64,000 bases of DNA from assembly GCF_029784135.1 (NCBI RefSeq), contig NC_073745.1, forward strand, positions 244,431,624-244,495,623, read 5' to 3'. The notes below the pieces were generated by a model. It was not told the origin of the DNA. It ran no database searches and saw nothing but the letters and a program-made list of their open reading frames with translations. Positions within the stretch are counted from its first letter, which is position 1; each line of letters starts with the position of its first letter. Shown in pieces: positions 44,501-61,352 of this stretch. Source of the DNA: Toxorhynchites rutilus septentrionalis (Eukaryota; Arthropoda; Insecta; Diptera; Culicidae). Position numbers and translations under genes: made by a program.

Positions 44501-44689
44501 CTAATGATGCACAAACATAAACTTATAATTCAAACACATCATGTACAAAACATACCACCGGTTGTCGCAGTGTTCATTGCTTTTTGTTTTCTTTCATGCA
44601 CGGAAAAAAATTATTCCTCCTAAAACATTTCTTTGAAGAATACGTTTTCACAGTAACTAAATGACATTTGCCATAAGAAAAATTTAACC

Positions 44690-44905
44690 GCGATTTCCAG
44701 TGATTTTTCCTTTTTTTTTAAAAAAAAACTCAAATTTTAACATCTACAACACTAATAAATGGAGTTCGAATGAGCTAATATTTTGCACGGGTATATTATC
44801 TTCAACATTTTGCAACAAGTTCCGAATGAGAAATCAAGATAACTATTTTTATTGGTACCCAAAATCATACGTTTTGTTTCGTATTCCGAAAAAAAGTCCC
44901 AGGGG
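44690..44905 (+). repeat. Fragment related to the 2.7-5.6-kb element
   Basis: aactcaaattttaac, ttcgaatgagctaa, caagttccgaatga and ataactatttttattgg match about 2930-3070. Bases 44906-45480 hold a short (GGT)n tract near 45280 and nothing else recognised. Confidence 0.55.
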
Positions 44906-45479
44906 GTTTAAAATCCTGTCATTTTTATCGATCATTCAATAAAATTAGTTCTGACACTTTATTTTCGATTGAAACTACAGAAATATATTGTAAACAGAAT
45001 TTGATGTGGATAACTTAACATCTCCGCTATTTTCTATTCAATTTTTGGTACTTTTTCAAATAGCTAGAAGTGGCGGATGTTACAGAAATTAAATTTATGA
45101 ATTGATGCGTGCACTATATAATGATATCAAATGTGAAGAACTCTGATATCATTTGACGCTTATTTTGTTCAGAACAGATAAAAAGGTGAATTTTATTTGC
45201 CAAAAATTTTAAACGAAGCCCCCCGTTATCATGATAGGGATGCATTTTTCCATGTCAACACACCAACAAATCGTGTGTTGAGTGGTGGTGGTGGTGTGGT
45301 GTACAATTCGCTTCTTCTACTCACCACATTGCTGCTGCTTGAGGTGAAAACGTAAGAGAAACTGGGCAGCATGTTTGAATACCATGTGCAACATTGGGAT
45401 CAAACAAGGTATCCAATCATACCACGAATACAAACATATCACATGTTCGAACACAAATACGAAAAAGACATGAATAGAA

Positions 45480-45930
45480 AAGTTTATAAATAGAAAAATG
45501 TTTGCAGAATATGTCAATCGCGATAATTTACACACAAAAATGTTACGCGTTAAACATAAGCAGTATTTTTTTCATTTTTTTTCCTTTGTAAAATTATCTT
45601 TCAATGCATGGGTGACTGGTTGGAAATTGTAAGAGTTATTCATATACATTTTCTCAATTAAAAAAAACATATCTTTAGAAAAATGAATTTTTATTTTAAA
45701 CATATTTGTTTGATATTTTTTAGTGAAAACATTAATAATTTCCTACAATTCATCAACTAACCAGCATTTTGTAAGTATTCTAGTTTTTGAGTGAGAATAT
45801 CTTTGTAATTTTGTGTTTTTCCAACTTTTTTTCCAAAATACTCAACTCAAAAACTATAAAACCTACAAAATGCGGCCATTCTCGATATATTTCAAAAAAA
45901 CTATTTCTAATTTATTGTTTTTCTAAAATA
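45480..45930 (-). repeat. Dispersed repeat R1, copy 4
   Basis: Contains caatgcatgggtgactggtt and ggaaattgtaag, the inverted form of the R1 anchor block. Confidence 0.45.
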
Positions 45931-45932
45931 AA

Positions 45933-50640
<4,708 letters not shown>

Positions 50641-50670
50641 TTCGCGTGAGCACGTAGAATTTACCCGTTC

Positions 50671-50741
50671 ATAAATATTTAAATTTCTCCCGTGTTTCAT
50701 CAGTTCTCATCATTGTTAACAGTTTACTGTGATTGCTTGGT
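50671..50741 (+). promoter_or_regulatory. Candidate promoter and short first exon
   Basis: ATAAATATT at 50671, a TCAGTT initiator at 50700-50705 (start A 50702, spacing 31) and a strong donor ttg|gtaagt at 50739/50740. Together these could be a 38-nt non-coding first exon. No downstream exon was identified; a transposon promoter is possible. Confidence 0.35.
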
Positions 50742-51129
50742 AAGTGTTTCGCAGTTGATTATAAAATATGATCAAGTGTAATGTAATTTTCGTCCAAAAA
50801 ATTAGAAAATAAAGTGTTCGAAATTTGAATTCAATCTGTCCGAAATTTGATTCAGTGTCCAAAGTTTGATTCTTATTCGCTCCATTTGAAAAGCATTTTA
50901 TTCGATGATTTTTTTATGTTTTCAATCAAAAAGGTACCAAAATAGAAAGCTTAAAAGTATATTGAACTAATTTTTCGAAAATATCAACCAAATAATACCT
51001 GTGCATAAAGCTTAGATCTGTTTTCTGCATCATATGCATTAAGCGTCAAAAATATGATTCAGAACGGTACTTGATAAAAGAATACACATTGTATTGCAGG
51101 GCGAAAATCATTCGATTGATCCTTCCGCA

Positions 51130-52080
51130 GGGAAATAACAGCCAGGAAAATTGAGTGTTCGAAAAATCGAACGTTGGCCATAACGAACATTTTTTTCTGC
51201 TGAATTAATATCAACTCATCTAACCTCCGCAGTGTATTTCTCCGTATTTGGGTTTGTTCACTTTGGAAGACGGAAGGTTTTTTAATTATTTTCCATTCAC
51301 AAATGTGAATGTTTGCAAGTATAGATTAATTAAGAAATGATTTCTTGTGCAAAAAGAAACCTTAGGAGTCCGTAGAAATTCGTGTCTGGAGGATCTGGAA
51401 GAAATCTTCAGTACGTGTAACGAGGATTCTAAAGGGACTTCTGGTGTCAATATTCTAATATTCTTCCGTCGGATCCGGTGGGCGGTCTCATCGATGAAGT
51501 AAACCTAAGTGACGATTCTATCCAACTGAATAATAAACTCTCAAACTCAATGCCATTGTTTTTTCGCAGCATTTTTGTACTTTGCAGGTTTTGGGAAATG
51601 TTCGATTTTTCGAGAAATGGATAATCGGAAAGAAACAATTCTCGAGCATTGACATTTCTCCACGGTCAATGATAAAAATAACAGCACTAACTTTCGTTAG
51701 AAAGAAAATGCCTGCCGGAAATAAGTTAAAACTACATGAAATAAGAAATGTTGAATCTCACCATAAATTAATTAATTTAAGTCTTATTACCTAGGATTGA
51801 AAGGATGAAAGGATTAAGGTTTAGAGACTTTCATTCTCCTGTGCTCCCAGAATGTAAAATCAATCCATTTATGAATGCCGCATATTTGCTAATTGAAGTG
51901 ACTTTTAGTTCGCAGTATGTTTGTACTTGCAAAAAAAAGTGCGGGTTTGGGCCAATGTTCGATTTTTCGAACAGCCATTTCCCGGAAAACGGGAGATAGG
52001 GAAAAAATAATTCTTGAACATTGGGGTTTCATTAACGTCAATAATCAAAACTACACCAGTGGCTTTTGTCAAAAAAATAA
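51130..52080. repeat. Duplicated blocks with a recurring palindrome
   Basis: About 51565-51715 and 51910-52080 are diverged direct copies (cgcag.atttttgtact, atgttcgatttttcgagaa/aacag). The palindromic word tgttcgatttttcgaaca recurs, reversed, near 51151-51170. Likely non-autonomous transposon DNA. Bases 52081-52926 hold nothing recognised. Confidence 0.45.
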
Positions 52081-52926
52081 TTTCTACGGCTTGGTCGCTA
52101 ATGGGTTAATAATTGTTAACTACATTTGATATTCATCGAATTTTATGTCTATTTATTTTGCTGAATTTTGTTGAGAAAATGATGTCAAGTCACTGAACCC
52201 TTTCTAAGGCAACTATATTGCCACTCACAAAACATTTTTTCTTCACCGCACTTGGAATATTATTTCAATATATTGCTTAACCAAAGACTTCTAAAGGTAG
52301 CTGGCAATACTCCAATTTTTTTGGGATGCTAAAAATTTACGATATTAATTTGCGAGTCATTTTTATGCAGAAAGCTGAAATTTTAGGACGCAAATTCCGT
52401 TTAAATTTCTTCAAAATGCAACAAATTGATAAGTTTTTCACTGTGATAGTTCTATTTAGGATCTACTGTGTAAGCTTATGCAGTTTTTTTCAATAAAACA
52501 AATGGTTTATTTGATGAAAAATTGAAATTATATAAAAAAGATTTTTTTTGGCTGCACGAGAAATATTGTTTAATTTTTGCACAACCAAAAGCGCAACAAA
52601 GTGAACTATGAGCAGCGACAAACAGTGTTTTTGGGGTTTGGCTTCATATTGGAAAAGGGGTCTCCTACCCAAAATAGTTTGAGAATGCCTGCTTTAAAAC
52701 ATGTGAATCCGTAAAAATATACTATAAAACTTCTGTAAATCATGAAGAAGACAATATCATTCAAATATTTTGCAATATTCGAATACCTGATTTGACACAG
52801 GTGCGATGAACTAGAGCATTCAAAAAAGTGGACAAATCATGATCATATTTTCGACTGGACAAACCAAAATCAATTACCTTACGAAGAACACTGTCCGATT
52901 AATTTAGTGTGCAATTGATCTATATA

Positions 52927-53045
52927 AGGGGCTGTCCACATACCACGTGGACAGAAAAATCATGTTTTTGAACACCCCCCTCCTCCACCGTGGGCAAACG
53001 TGGACTTTTTCTATACCCCTTCCCTGTTGACCACGTGGACATTAC
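52927..53045 (+). repeat. Inverted end, left copy
   Basis: aggggctgtccacataccac with gtggaca, then a C-rich run and accgtgggcaaacgtgg; mirrored at 56818-56932. May mark a 4-kb element or two MITE halves. No target duplication was found. Confidence 0.55.
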
Positions 53046-53670
53046 ACCAATTATTTCTAAAAAGATCAACATAAAATTGAACCTCGCGTAAATTTCATTT
53101 TAGGATTGCTTCTATTTTCTATTTTATAGTTTTATGGATAAAAATGTTAGCTAAATTAATAATAACGGTTTATTTCAAATTCATTTATTTGTTTTCCAAC
53201 ATTCCATGGAATGTCGACATTCCATGTATAGCTATTTAGTTTCTTCCAATGTATGTATGTTTGTAGTTTCTTCCAATGTATAGCTATTTAGTTTCTTCCC
53301 AATTCCAAGAGATTTGTTTTCACCACTATAATCCACATACAAAATTTGCTTGTGAATCTATTCTCGGGAACTCTTTATTTCAATACTCCATTAATACCCG
53401 CCGTAAGTTGATTGAGATGTATATGTTTTCAAAAAAAATCAGACAAAGAAATCTAGGGCTTCATTACAAAATAGTTATTGAAATCACGGAACAAAGCAGC
53501 AGTGATAAAGAAAAAATCGATATCGGTCATGCTATTCAAGTTATAAGAATGTCGCGTTAAATTATGTAGTGTTGGTATGTTTAACACACAAATGGCAGCT
53601 CAAATGAACAATGAACCTGCATCGTGATCGCTGGCTTCATGTACCAATGATCTTTCTGTTCGGGGGAGGG
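53046..53670. other. Unassigned, with short direct repeats
   Basis: Three copies of gtttcttccaatgtat-like sequence lie at 53235-53300. The open frame 53276-53560 (94 residues) has no recognised family. Confidence 0.35.
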
Positions 53671-53671
53671 A

Positions 53672-53807
53672 GGCGATCTGGCGTAGTGGTAACATCCATG
53701 CCTCTCACGCTACAGGTCACGAGTTCAATTCTCACTCCCGACATTCTTCCAAAAATGGAAGTAAAAGTGACGAACCAGCCAAATGAGTTGAAAGTCACAC
53801 TATAATA
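53672..53807 (+). mobile_element. tRNA-derived SINE, tail split by rosa-like copy 2
   Basis: An A-box tggcgtagtgg at 53679-53689 and a B-box-like gagttcaattc at 53721-53731 have SINE spacing. The body continues ggaagtaaaagtgacgaacc to cactataata. The rosa-like element entered at this TA; the remaining tail (cagat plus A10) follows it at 54696. It is not a functional tRNA gene. Confidence 0.75.
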
Positions 53808-54693
53808 CAGGGTATTCCATTTCGGTCTTCCGAAAGTATACAGCCCTGCGCATACACATCATTGTGGCGAATTTTGCATTTGGACTTGCACCTACATCCA
53901 TATAAAGTCCAACTGGTACAAAAATTAGAGCGTGGTGACCATGGAATGCGTCGGGCATACGTCGATTGGGTGAACGAACAACAGCAGCAAAATGCTGAAT
54001 TTTCGCAGCAAATTTTCTTCAGCGATGAGGCACATTTCGAGCTCGTTGGCTATGTGAACACCCAAAATTTCCGTATCCACACGTGATTGTTGAGAGGCCA
54101 TTGCATCCGCCAAAAGTCACTGTTTGGTGCGCATTATGGTCTGGTGGAGTCATCGGGCCGTATTTATTTGAAAATGAGGACGGCGAGACGGTAACTGTGA
54201 ATGGTGAGCGCTATGGCCGCATGTTAACCTTTTTTTTTTTGCCACAAATTGAATATATGGATACGGATGACATGTGGTTTCAGCAGGACGGCGCCACGTG
54301 CCACACAACACGACCGAACATGGCCATATTGCGAACGAAATTTGAGGGACGCATAATTTCGCGTTTTGGTGATGCCAATTGGCCGTCCAGATCATGCGAT
54401 TTGAACCCGCTAGACTTTTTTTTGTGGGGTTATGCGAAAGACCGTGTATGCCAACTCTCCGCAAACTCTTGAACATTTGAAAGACAACATTCGTGAAGTT
54501 ATGACCGAGATACCGCCCCATATGTGCCGAAAAGTAATCGAAAATCACCTGTTCCGGATCAAGGTGTGCGAGGAAGCCCTAGGTGGACATTTGAATGATG
54601 TTGTATTTCACACATAATGGCATAAACCAAACTTCGAATTCTAAGTGTGTTTTATTTCAATTTACTTTCGGAATTTAAAGTTGGAAAACCGTG
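53808..54693 (+). mobile_element. rosa-like (DD41D) element, copy 2, 5' half deleted
   Basis: TA at 53806-53807 and 54694-54695. Ends: cagggtattccatttcggtc and ttccgaaagtatacagccct on the left; mirrored ttccgaaagta and ggaaaaccgtg on the right. After the left end it jumps directly into the middle of the transposase. Confidence 0.85.
53862..54617 (+). pseudogene. rosa-like transposase, N-terminus deleted
   Basis: Reading begins at WRILHLDLHLHPYKVQL and includes FFSDEAHFEL (first Asp), a frame break near 54080, WFQQDGATCHTTRPNM (second Asp) and SCDLNPLDFFLWGY (third Asp, 41 residues after the second). A second frame break follows near 54440-54450, and the C-terminus ends DVVFHT at 54617. The N-terminal helix-turn-helix kept in copy 1 is missing here. 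The DD41D spacing is that described for rosa-type elements. Confidence 0.88.
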
Positions 54694-54710
54694 TACAGAT
54701 AAAAAAAAAA

Positions 54711-55555
54711 TCTTTTCGTTGAACCTCGTAAGTCTTTGAAAAATTTAGGTTGTTGCCGAACTCGTGCCGGTTTTAACTCTCTAACAGACTGTGAAAACTA
54801 GGCATTTAATCAACGCAAATTACAATACAGCAACATGTTTACATACACATACACTGAAATACACAAAAGACTTTTTTCAATAAAAAAAAATTAAAAACAT
54901 TGAAAAGATTGGTGACATTATAGTTGCCACCTGCCCGTCTAGCGTATATATCGCACTGAAATGCATATAAACCATCGAAAAAACTAAATAGACGATAACT
55001 TCGTCTAATATGCTTCTTTTCACACACCGCACAAGAACAGAAAACCGCACAAAAAATATCGCACAAAAAAACCGCACAAAAACAGGTTTTACTGTAGTTT
55101 TAAATTTTTTGGCGCCCAAACAAAACAGGCATGTTGCTAGATATCAGAACTAGTTACCACAGTTAGGCTAAAAGTAATAATTTATTGTTAAAGAAGAGAA
55201 AAAATAAAATCGTTGATGGTAATATAGTTACCACTACCCGTAATGGGGTTCAGGGAAAAAATCCAGAGCATCACAATTATAGATACACAATTATTCGAAT
55301 ATATTGGATCAATTAAATAGTATCCGCGGTTTTCTGTTTAATTTCTGAATGATTTTTTTTGAAGTAAGACTACGTCTAACTGGAAGATTAGGGGGTAAAA
55401 TGAAAATCTAGGCACTGAACAAGTAGTAAAAAATTAAAGATTTCGAGCGTTTATAACTCGATGAATTCTTAATAGATCGCAAAGATGTTTGCAGGATCTG
55501 GGCTATACCGTGGATCCATCAAAGCTTCCCAACTAATCGCCCTGTTTCTTAAGCG
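54711..55555. repeat. Repeat-derived DNA with cgcacaaaa motif cluster
   Basis: About 54940-55095 resembles 48370-48490; both have ccgcacaaaaa words and gcactgaaatg.atataaacc. It ends ggttttactgtag, a possible transposon terminus. Confidence 0.4.
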
Positions 55556-55960
55556 TATCATCAGAGATTAATGTGACACTTTTCTGTTCATCGATTTTGG
55601 TGGTTTCTTCCATAATCGCCTCGTGAAAACTATCCAGTTGTGAACCGCACAACACTGAATTAACCTTTTGGCTATGTAACTCCTCATGATCGAAGATTCG
55701 CTTCCAGTTCCACCATACACACAGCGACCCTTTTTGGAGTCAAGGCTTTGATGATATTTGTAGTGGTTTGTCTCGCTTATCCCATGATCTTTTGCGAACG
55801 ATATCGTTTTTTTCCCATTTCTATCAGCCGTGATTATTTGCTCCAGAAATGGGTTGATTTAGTTGTGCTTCGCTGATGAAAATTAGTCAATCAACTTCCT
55901 TTAGAATAATTCATGCGGCTTCCAAACTTCGAGTTTCTCTGCGTGGCCTCTTTTTCAAAC
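55556..55960 (-). pseudogene. Degenerate mariner transposase fossil
   Basis: In shifting frames on - I see KLEVWKPHEL, RSWDKRDKP, CVWWNWKRI and NSVLCGSQLDSFHEAI, in the order of the mariner middle region (LGVWVPHEL, RKRSW, WW..KG, LYCQQLDRL). Many stops and indels. Family identity is tentative. Confidence 0.4.
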
Positions 55961-56817
55961 TATTGATTGCCTAATTCTTATTCCTAGTTTACACAGTGTG
56001 AGGTATTGATGAATCGATCCTTCCGCAACATCTAAGCCCAACCTCCCAAAACATGTTTGATTTCTCTTAAAAAACTGAGCAAGGTCCTTTTCCATGCTAT
56101 TCTATAAGTCGAAATTATTGCGCTCAAGAAAAGTGGCCCGAACAATTGATAACCGGAAGGATCAATATCTGGTGAGGGCGACGGGTGAAATAGCACTCCT
56201 TAGGGAAACATAACATTTTCGGCCGGACTGTCAAAGCCTTTGTCCGGTGGAATACGACGTCTATCATATTGGCTAATTCTGTTAGTTTGTTCTAGATCGC
56301 TGACTTTAATTTCGTTTAGTTATGAGCAGTACATGTTAGAATTTATCGAAGCTTTGTAAAAGCACATAAATCAAAATTCCTTTCCAATCTCACCAGACAC
56401 AAGATCCAATAGTATGGAATCGATATATAGTAGCGTTCTACGTAACCAAGCTTCACCAGGTAATTCGTTGTTCATTTTCCTTTGGTTCATCACCTTTGGA
56501 GTTCTCGAAAGACAGAGACAACAACAAACCCGTAACTAAGAAAACAATGTCGTGCATTTTTTCAAATTACAATATTCTGAGTATCTTTGATGGTGTCTTC
56601 GTCCTGGCGGAATGGTAAAAAGTTCATCACTCTCAGTTCATGTGCGTTACTCTTAGAATACGCATTTCAGCGAAACAGTTCAACGATATGAAAAAATATG
56701 GTCTTTTATTGATAAATATGGAGTACACGTAAGGAGCGGCAAGATTGAAATTCGATGAAAATGCAGAGCAGATATCATTCATTTATGATCATATTGTATT
56801 TTCAGAAATATTCATTT
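55961..56817. other. No gene recognised
   Basis: Probably the decayed interior of the element between the inverted ends. No motif supported. Confidence 0.35.
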
Positions 56818-56932
56818 TATGTGTCCACATGGACATTATCTAAACTCCCTCCTCCCTCACCGTGGACAAGCGTGGACATTTTCGTACCCCCTACCCCCCT
56901 AAAGTTGTCCACGTGGTATGTGGACAGACCCT
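56818..56932 (-). repeat. Inverted end, right copy
   Basis: Mirror of 52927-53045: on - agggtctgtccacataccac, gtggaca, then tgtccacggtgagggagg. Confidence 0.55.
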
Positions 56933-56999
56933 AAAGTGATGGAAAAGAACTTGCATACAAGTTATACGGTCCATGTGTTCATCTCCAACCCACAGCAAT

Positions 57000-58990
57000 G
57001 GTCACTCAGCACGAGATAGCCGCACAGCTATCACGCAGTCCGTTTCTCAGAGAAAATGCGTACACACCACCTGAAGCCGGTTGTTCTCCCGAACTCCCAC
57101 AGAACGACGAGCATCCGCAGCAATCACACTTTCAGATGTAAACAAGAAGTGACATAATCGTTGGACACTCTCACTCGCGTTCAGCTGGGGACGGACAAGA
57201 ATTTGTAGAAAACAACAACAACCCACCTGGCTTTCGTCTGATGGTCCATAGCTGAAGCTGAGAGTGAGTGGCCGGCGTCCGGCAACTGATATGACAAACC
57301 ACGCGCGAGAGTATCCTCGCGCTTGTTCGAGAGAAAGAGATACCCGGCACGCTCTTTTTCTCTGCCTCGTGCCACCCAAAACCATCGACCTCTCCAACAC
57401 AGGTCGGACATCAAACCGTCTCGAGGTTCCCCCTTATGATGCGGCGGCGCGAAGCGAAGCTGCAAAATCACAACAAACTTTAATACGTTTCCTCTGTTTT
57501 GAAACTTTTAGTATGATTTTTGTCGTCACCGGGTTTATCACGCGCGTTTCGAGAGCTCCCCGCTGCTTCGGAAAGACAAACATCCGCGGGCCGTCTGAAG
57601 TTCTAGAACTAGACAGTGTCGTGCCGTACGCTGTGTTGACATCTTACACATCTGTGCTTAGTGGATGGTTGCAATTCTGAATTTTGATTAATGAAGAAAA
57701 ATTAATTCGATCAGTGTTTTCTAAATATTCCTGTAAAATTGTAAGTCATTCAGTAAAAAGAAGTTGGTTGAAGCTTTGGTCTTGGGGAAGTGTTGTATTG
57801 TAGAATTAGCGGAAAACAATTAAAATTTAGTGCGTGACAACGTGAATTCAATTGTTTTGTGACTGACGCGTACAAGTGTTCTTGAAAACGAAACTTCCCA
57901 TCGGTAGCGCAGCATATGTATGTGACGATGTGTTCAGAAAAATGCAGTATCATTGAGAATCTTGTTCGTTTCCATTTTATGCGGAGTCGCGCTTTGTTTG
58001 GGAGCTTGTTTCTCGAAAACAATTAGCATCAACGCTAGCACTGTTCGACTGAATGACAAGTAATACATCCTCAGCAGCTGGTCAGCTGCAGCTAATGAAC
58101 ACTGCTCTTCTCAAGGAAACATTAAATCGAGTTAATTAAAAATGATGCCCCAATGTCACAGGGGAACCTTGGATTTTCCAGTCTGGGCAGAATTTAATTG
58201 CGAAAAGTCAATCATTAGGACTACAGGCTCGCCTCGTTTCATTTTATCCCCGTTGACAACATCTGCGATTGGAGAAGAATTATAGTTATATTATTCATGA
58301 AATGCCCGTCTCGATCCCAGTCGGTGCTATAAAACCAGTTCTGCTCCGTTCCTACCTAAGCCGGGAATGGAAAATGGGATCGATCGTTTTCAACTATTCC
58401 TATAGAACGGCCGCACCGCTTTGACCCCTGTTGTGAAATCTAGATCGAAGATTCCCTATCTAATGTAACCTTGGAAAAATGACAAAGACTTGCAAGTTGA
58501 CGACGACGGACACTAAACTGGATTCGCCGCGGGTCATCCTACTAGAACTAGATCAACGGAACGCGGAAGATTTTCGTGCATTAATGAATACACAAACACG
58601 CCGACATCGTCGCTCTTCCAGCGGAAAATTTGCGGTTTGCGGTCAGGTCTCGCGATATAGTTTTGCGATGCTGATTACAGTCATTGGCGACGATTGAGGC
58701 GCAGCATCATAACGGGTTCGTATTCTAAACGCTGGCAGCAGTCTCCTGATACTAATGGAGGGGTTCGTCGTTTGCTAATTCTACGGTTCTCGATTGATCT
58801 GCTGTTGTTACGGTTGCGCGATGCCGATGGCCGCTGGAGGAGATTTTTGATGAAATGCCTAGATGAATGGGCAGCAGCAGCAACAGATCACCTGGGCAGC
58901 ACATTTATTATGCTCGGAACTTTCAGCTCCAATTGTGTTACTCGGAAAATGTATGTTATCGGTGCGGTTCGTGATTACAGATGTTGAGTC
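57000..58990 (+). other. GC-richer non-repetitive patch, possible 5' gene region
   Basis: No transposon hallmarks and balanced base composition compared with neighbours. Open frames at 57264-57680 and on - at 57471-57047 overlap and have no family features. A 72-residue frame with ATG at 58479 (MTKTCKLTTTDTKLDSPRV) is basic and unrecognised. The patch might be a promoter, 5' UTR or intronic enhancer of a gene to the right of the window; this is inference. Confidence 0.35.
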
Positions 58991-59234
58991 GTATTGATGC
59001 TGAATGAAATACTTGTACTAAATTTGAAGTTAGTAAGGCGAATGAAATGAACAACGATGTTTGAACAAACGAGATGATAGTAGTGTAAATAAAGAGAATA
59101 AGTCCCTTTGGGTGTGATTTTTTTTTTAAATTGAAAATGAACATCAACTGTTGAATTGTTGTGTAAAAAATATTGGAGGAATTAAAAAAATATAAGAGGT
59201 TGTGTTCAAGACCGAATTGTTGACGAAGAACTAC

Positions 59235-60100
59235 GCTGTAGTTTAATTCAAGTCGCTTATTTATAACTGCGAATATAGGTCGGACTTGGTACAGGTCGGA
59301 CTTGATTATATACAGACTCGATTATATGTGATTCGATTACATTCAATTTTGGACTCGATTGTATACAGTTTGGAACATGAATGAATGTATGTAACCTATC
59401 AACGTTAAGGTGTAATTCAAGTAGCTATTACATGTACAGTGGGGTAAAAATTGTGATTTTTTTGTGATTTTGCTTGAATTTTTACCAGGAATTGTTTATA
59501 TCGATTAAGAAAGATAGAAGTTGGATGACAAAGAACAAATTGTAGAGCGGCTAGAGAACTTCAATGTAATTGATAGAAACAATCTATTTTAATGTAAATT
59601 TTTAGGATGAAATTAATAATAACACATTCAAATTATTAACCTTCAAGTTTCAAGCTTCCAAAATGTTATTAAAATCCACTAATTTAGATGTTCTACTACT
59701 ATATCACGTACTAAATTTTCTCATCTTTCAAATGAAAGCAACAGAATCGACTTCCGTAGCGTACTTTGTAATGTGTGTTTAAGGCAACAGAGTCCGAAAA
59801 AAAAGTTCTAGAACTCTGTCCTTGTTGAAATTCGAACATATGCGTAGAAGGATTTTTTTCATCAAATATGATCGTCTATCATCGCCTGAGAGAATCTGGA
59901 TTTTTTTTTCATGTGAAAAAGGTGTTGTCTGACTTTAAGGGGATGAATCAAAAATCAAATTCCTCTTTTATATTCTAAGAACTTTTACATGCAAAAAAAA
60001 AACAATAAAAAAACATTTTTAACTCGATTCGGATTCGATTATATACAGTGAAAAGAAAACAAAAACTGTATATAATCGAGTCCGCGCTGTACTACGAAAA
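59235..60100. repeat. Cluster of ggactcgattatatacag motifs
   Basis: Around 59280-59375 at least five variants of this 18-bp word occur in a row. At 60032-60082 the motif appears as two inverted 18-bp arms with one mismatch, ending in tccgcgctgtactacg. This looks like subterminal repeats of a DNA transposon. The interior has no coding. Confidence 0.5.
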
Positions 60101-60169
60101 TTTTTAAATAACCATTCTACCAGTGTGGTCGCCCTGAAATATTTTGTTTTATTGTTGAATTATGTGACG

Positions 60170-61170
60170 ATAATTGTGTGATGATTCATTCTTGTGCTCG
60201 CAGAACAATACATTCTCGAGATAAGCGCAGCTGTCATCCTTAGTGGAGAAAGTTTTGTTACTGGCAAGCGAAACCAAATCACATACGAAATTCCAGAACG
60301 ACATTTACTTTCTTGGTGACTAAATAAGCGTAAAAAAATCTATCTGCACGCGAACCCAAATAAATTAATGACCTATTATAACTTTTTGAATAACTTGGTA
60401 TTCCCCAAATGTTTTTTTGGTGCAGAACTTTAACAACTGCTTCGCCAAAGCGTCAGTTTAATGCATTGATGCAATGTGAAAGGCACCAACGAAGCATTTA
60501 TGATGACAGAAAACAAGCAATGTTAACTGCTTGGGAAAAGAGTGAATATTTGCCTCAGCAGAGATTCATTATAAATACCCTAGCGTAAATAATTGCCGCC
60601 CGCTATCTTCCCTCTTTGTTTATATTTATCATTACAAATGGGGTTTCAGCGTAGCGAAGATGCACTATTTTTACGTACGGATTATGAAGCACGCACGTAC
60701 GCACACAAATATGCATATATCGATGGCTTGAAGCAACTAAATATACACACACTTATCTCCGTTTAGGGCCTTTCTCAACAGAAGCCCTTTCTGTTAATAT
60801 TGCCAGTCTAGATTAGCTTAGCTGTCATCCTTTGTGGAGAGAGTTTTTCTACCGTCATGCGAAACCAAATCCCTGACAAAATTCCAGAACATTTATTTTC
60901 TTGGTGACGATAGCCTAGCTTGGCGATTCCCCACACAATTATGTAGCTCATGACCTTAATGCAATGGCATCAGTTTGATGCAATGATCGCAATGCCAGAG
61001 ACATCAGCGAGTGAGTAATTTGGTCGCGTCCACAGCTCAGTCCGAAACAAAGACATGTGATGGCGCAAAACAAGGAAGAACAATCGATGTTCATTGTTTA
61101 GTATCTAGAACGATACTGAAAGTTTGCCTTTCCTTTCATTCCTTGTTGAATTAAAGAAACTTTGACCCTT
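60170..61170 (+). repeat. Direct duplication, period about 0.65 kb
   Basis: The block agctgtcatccttagtggag, gcgaaaccaaatcac and attccagaac at about 60230-60330 recurs at about 60828-60900. Words around gatgcaatg also recur. No coding; family unknown. Confidence 0.55.
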
Positions 61171-61352
61171 TCGCTACGTGCCTCGTCTGTAGGCGACATC
61201 CGCGCGATAAGTTTTGTATACGAGCGTTGTCTTTAGACGACATGAGAGTGATACTGCACATCGATCACACCAGCGCGATGTGCATACTTTTCGGTGCAAT
61301 GCTCCGTTCAGCGGTAGCACTCCGACAGAGCACACTGCCGCAAGGGTTAAAC
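61166..61352. mobile_element. Possible TTAA-type MITE
   Basis: Starts acccttTcgctacg and ends cgcaagggTTAA. Short inverted ends only (about 8 bp); the left TTAA is mutated. Two gacgacat/ggcgacat words inside. Confidence 0.3.

Noticed and set aside
53672..53745. Possible tRNA gene with A and B boxes
   Set aside because: Poor cloverleaf potential and continuation into a SINE body with A-rich tail.
57047..57680. Overlapping 96-138-residue frames in the GC-richer patch
   Set aside because: Open on both strands because of base composition; no domain or start context.
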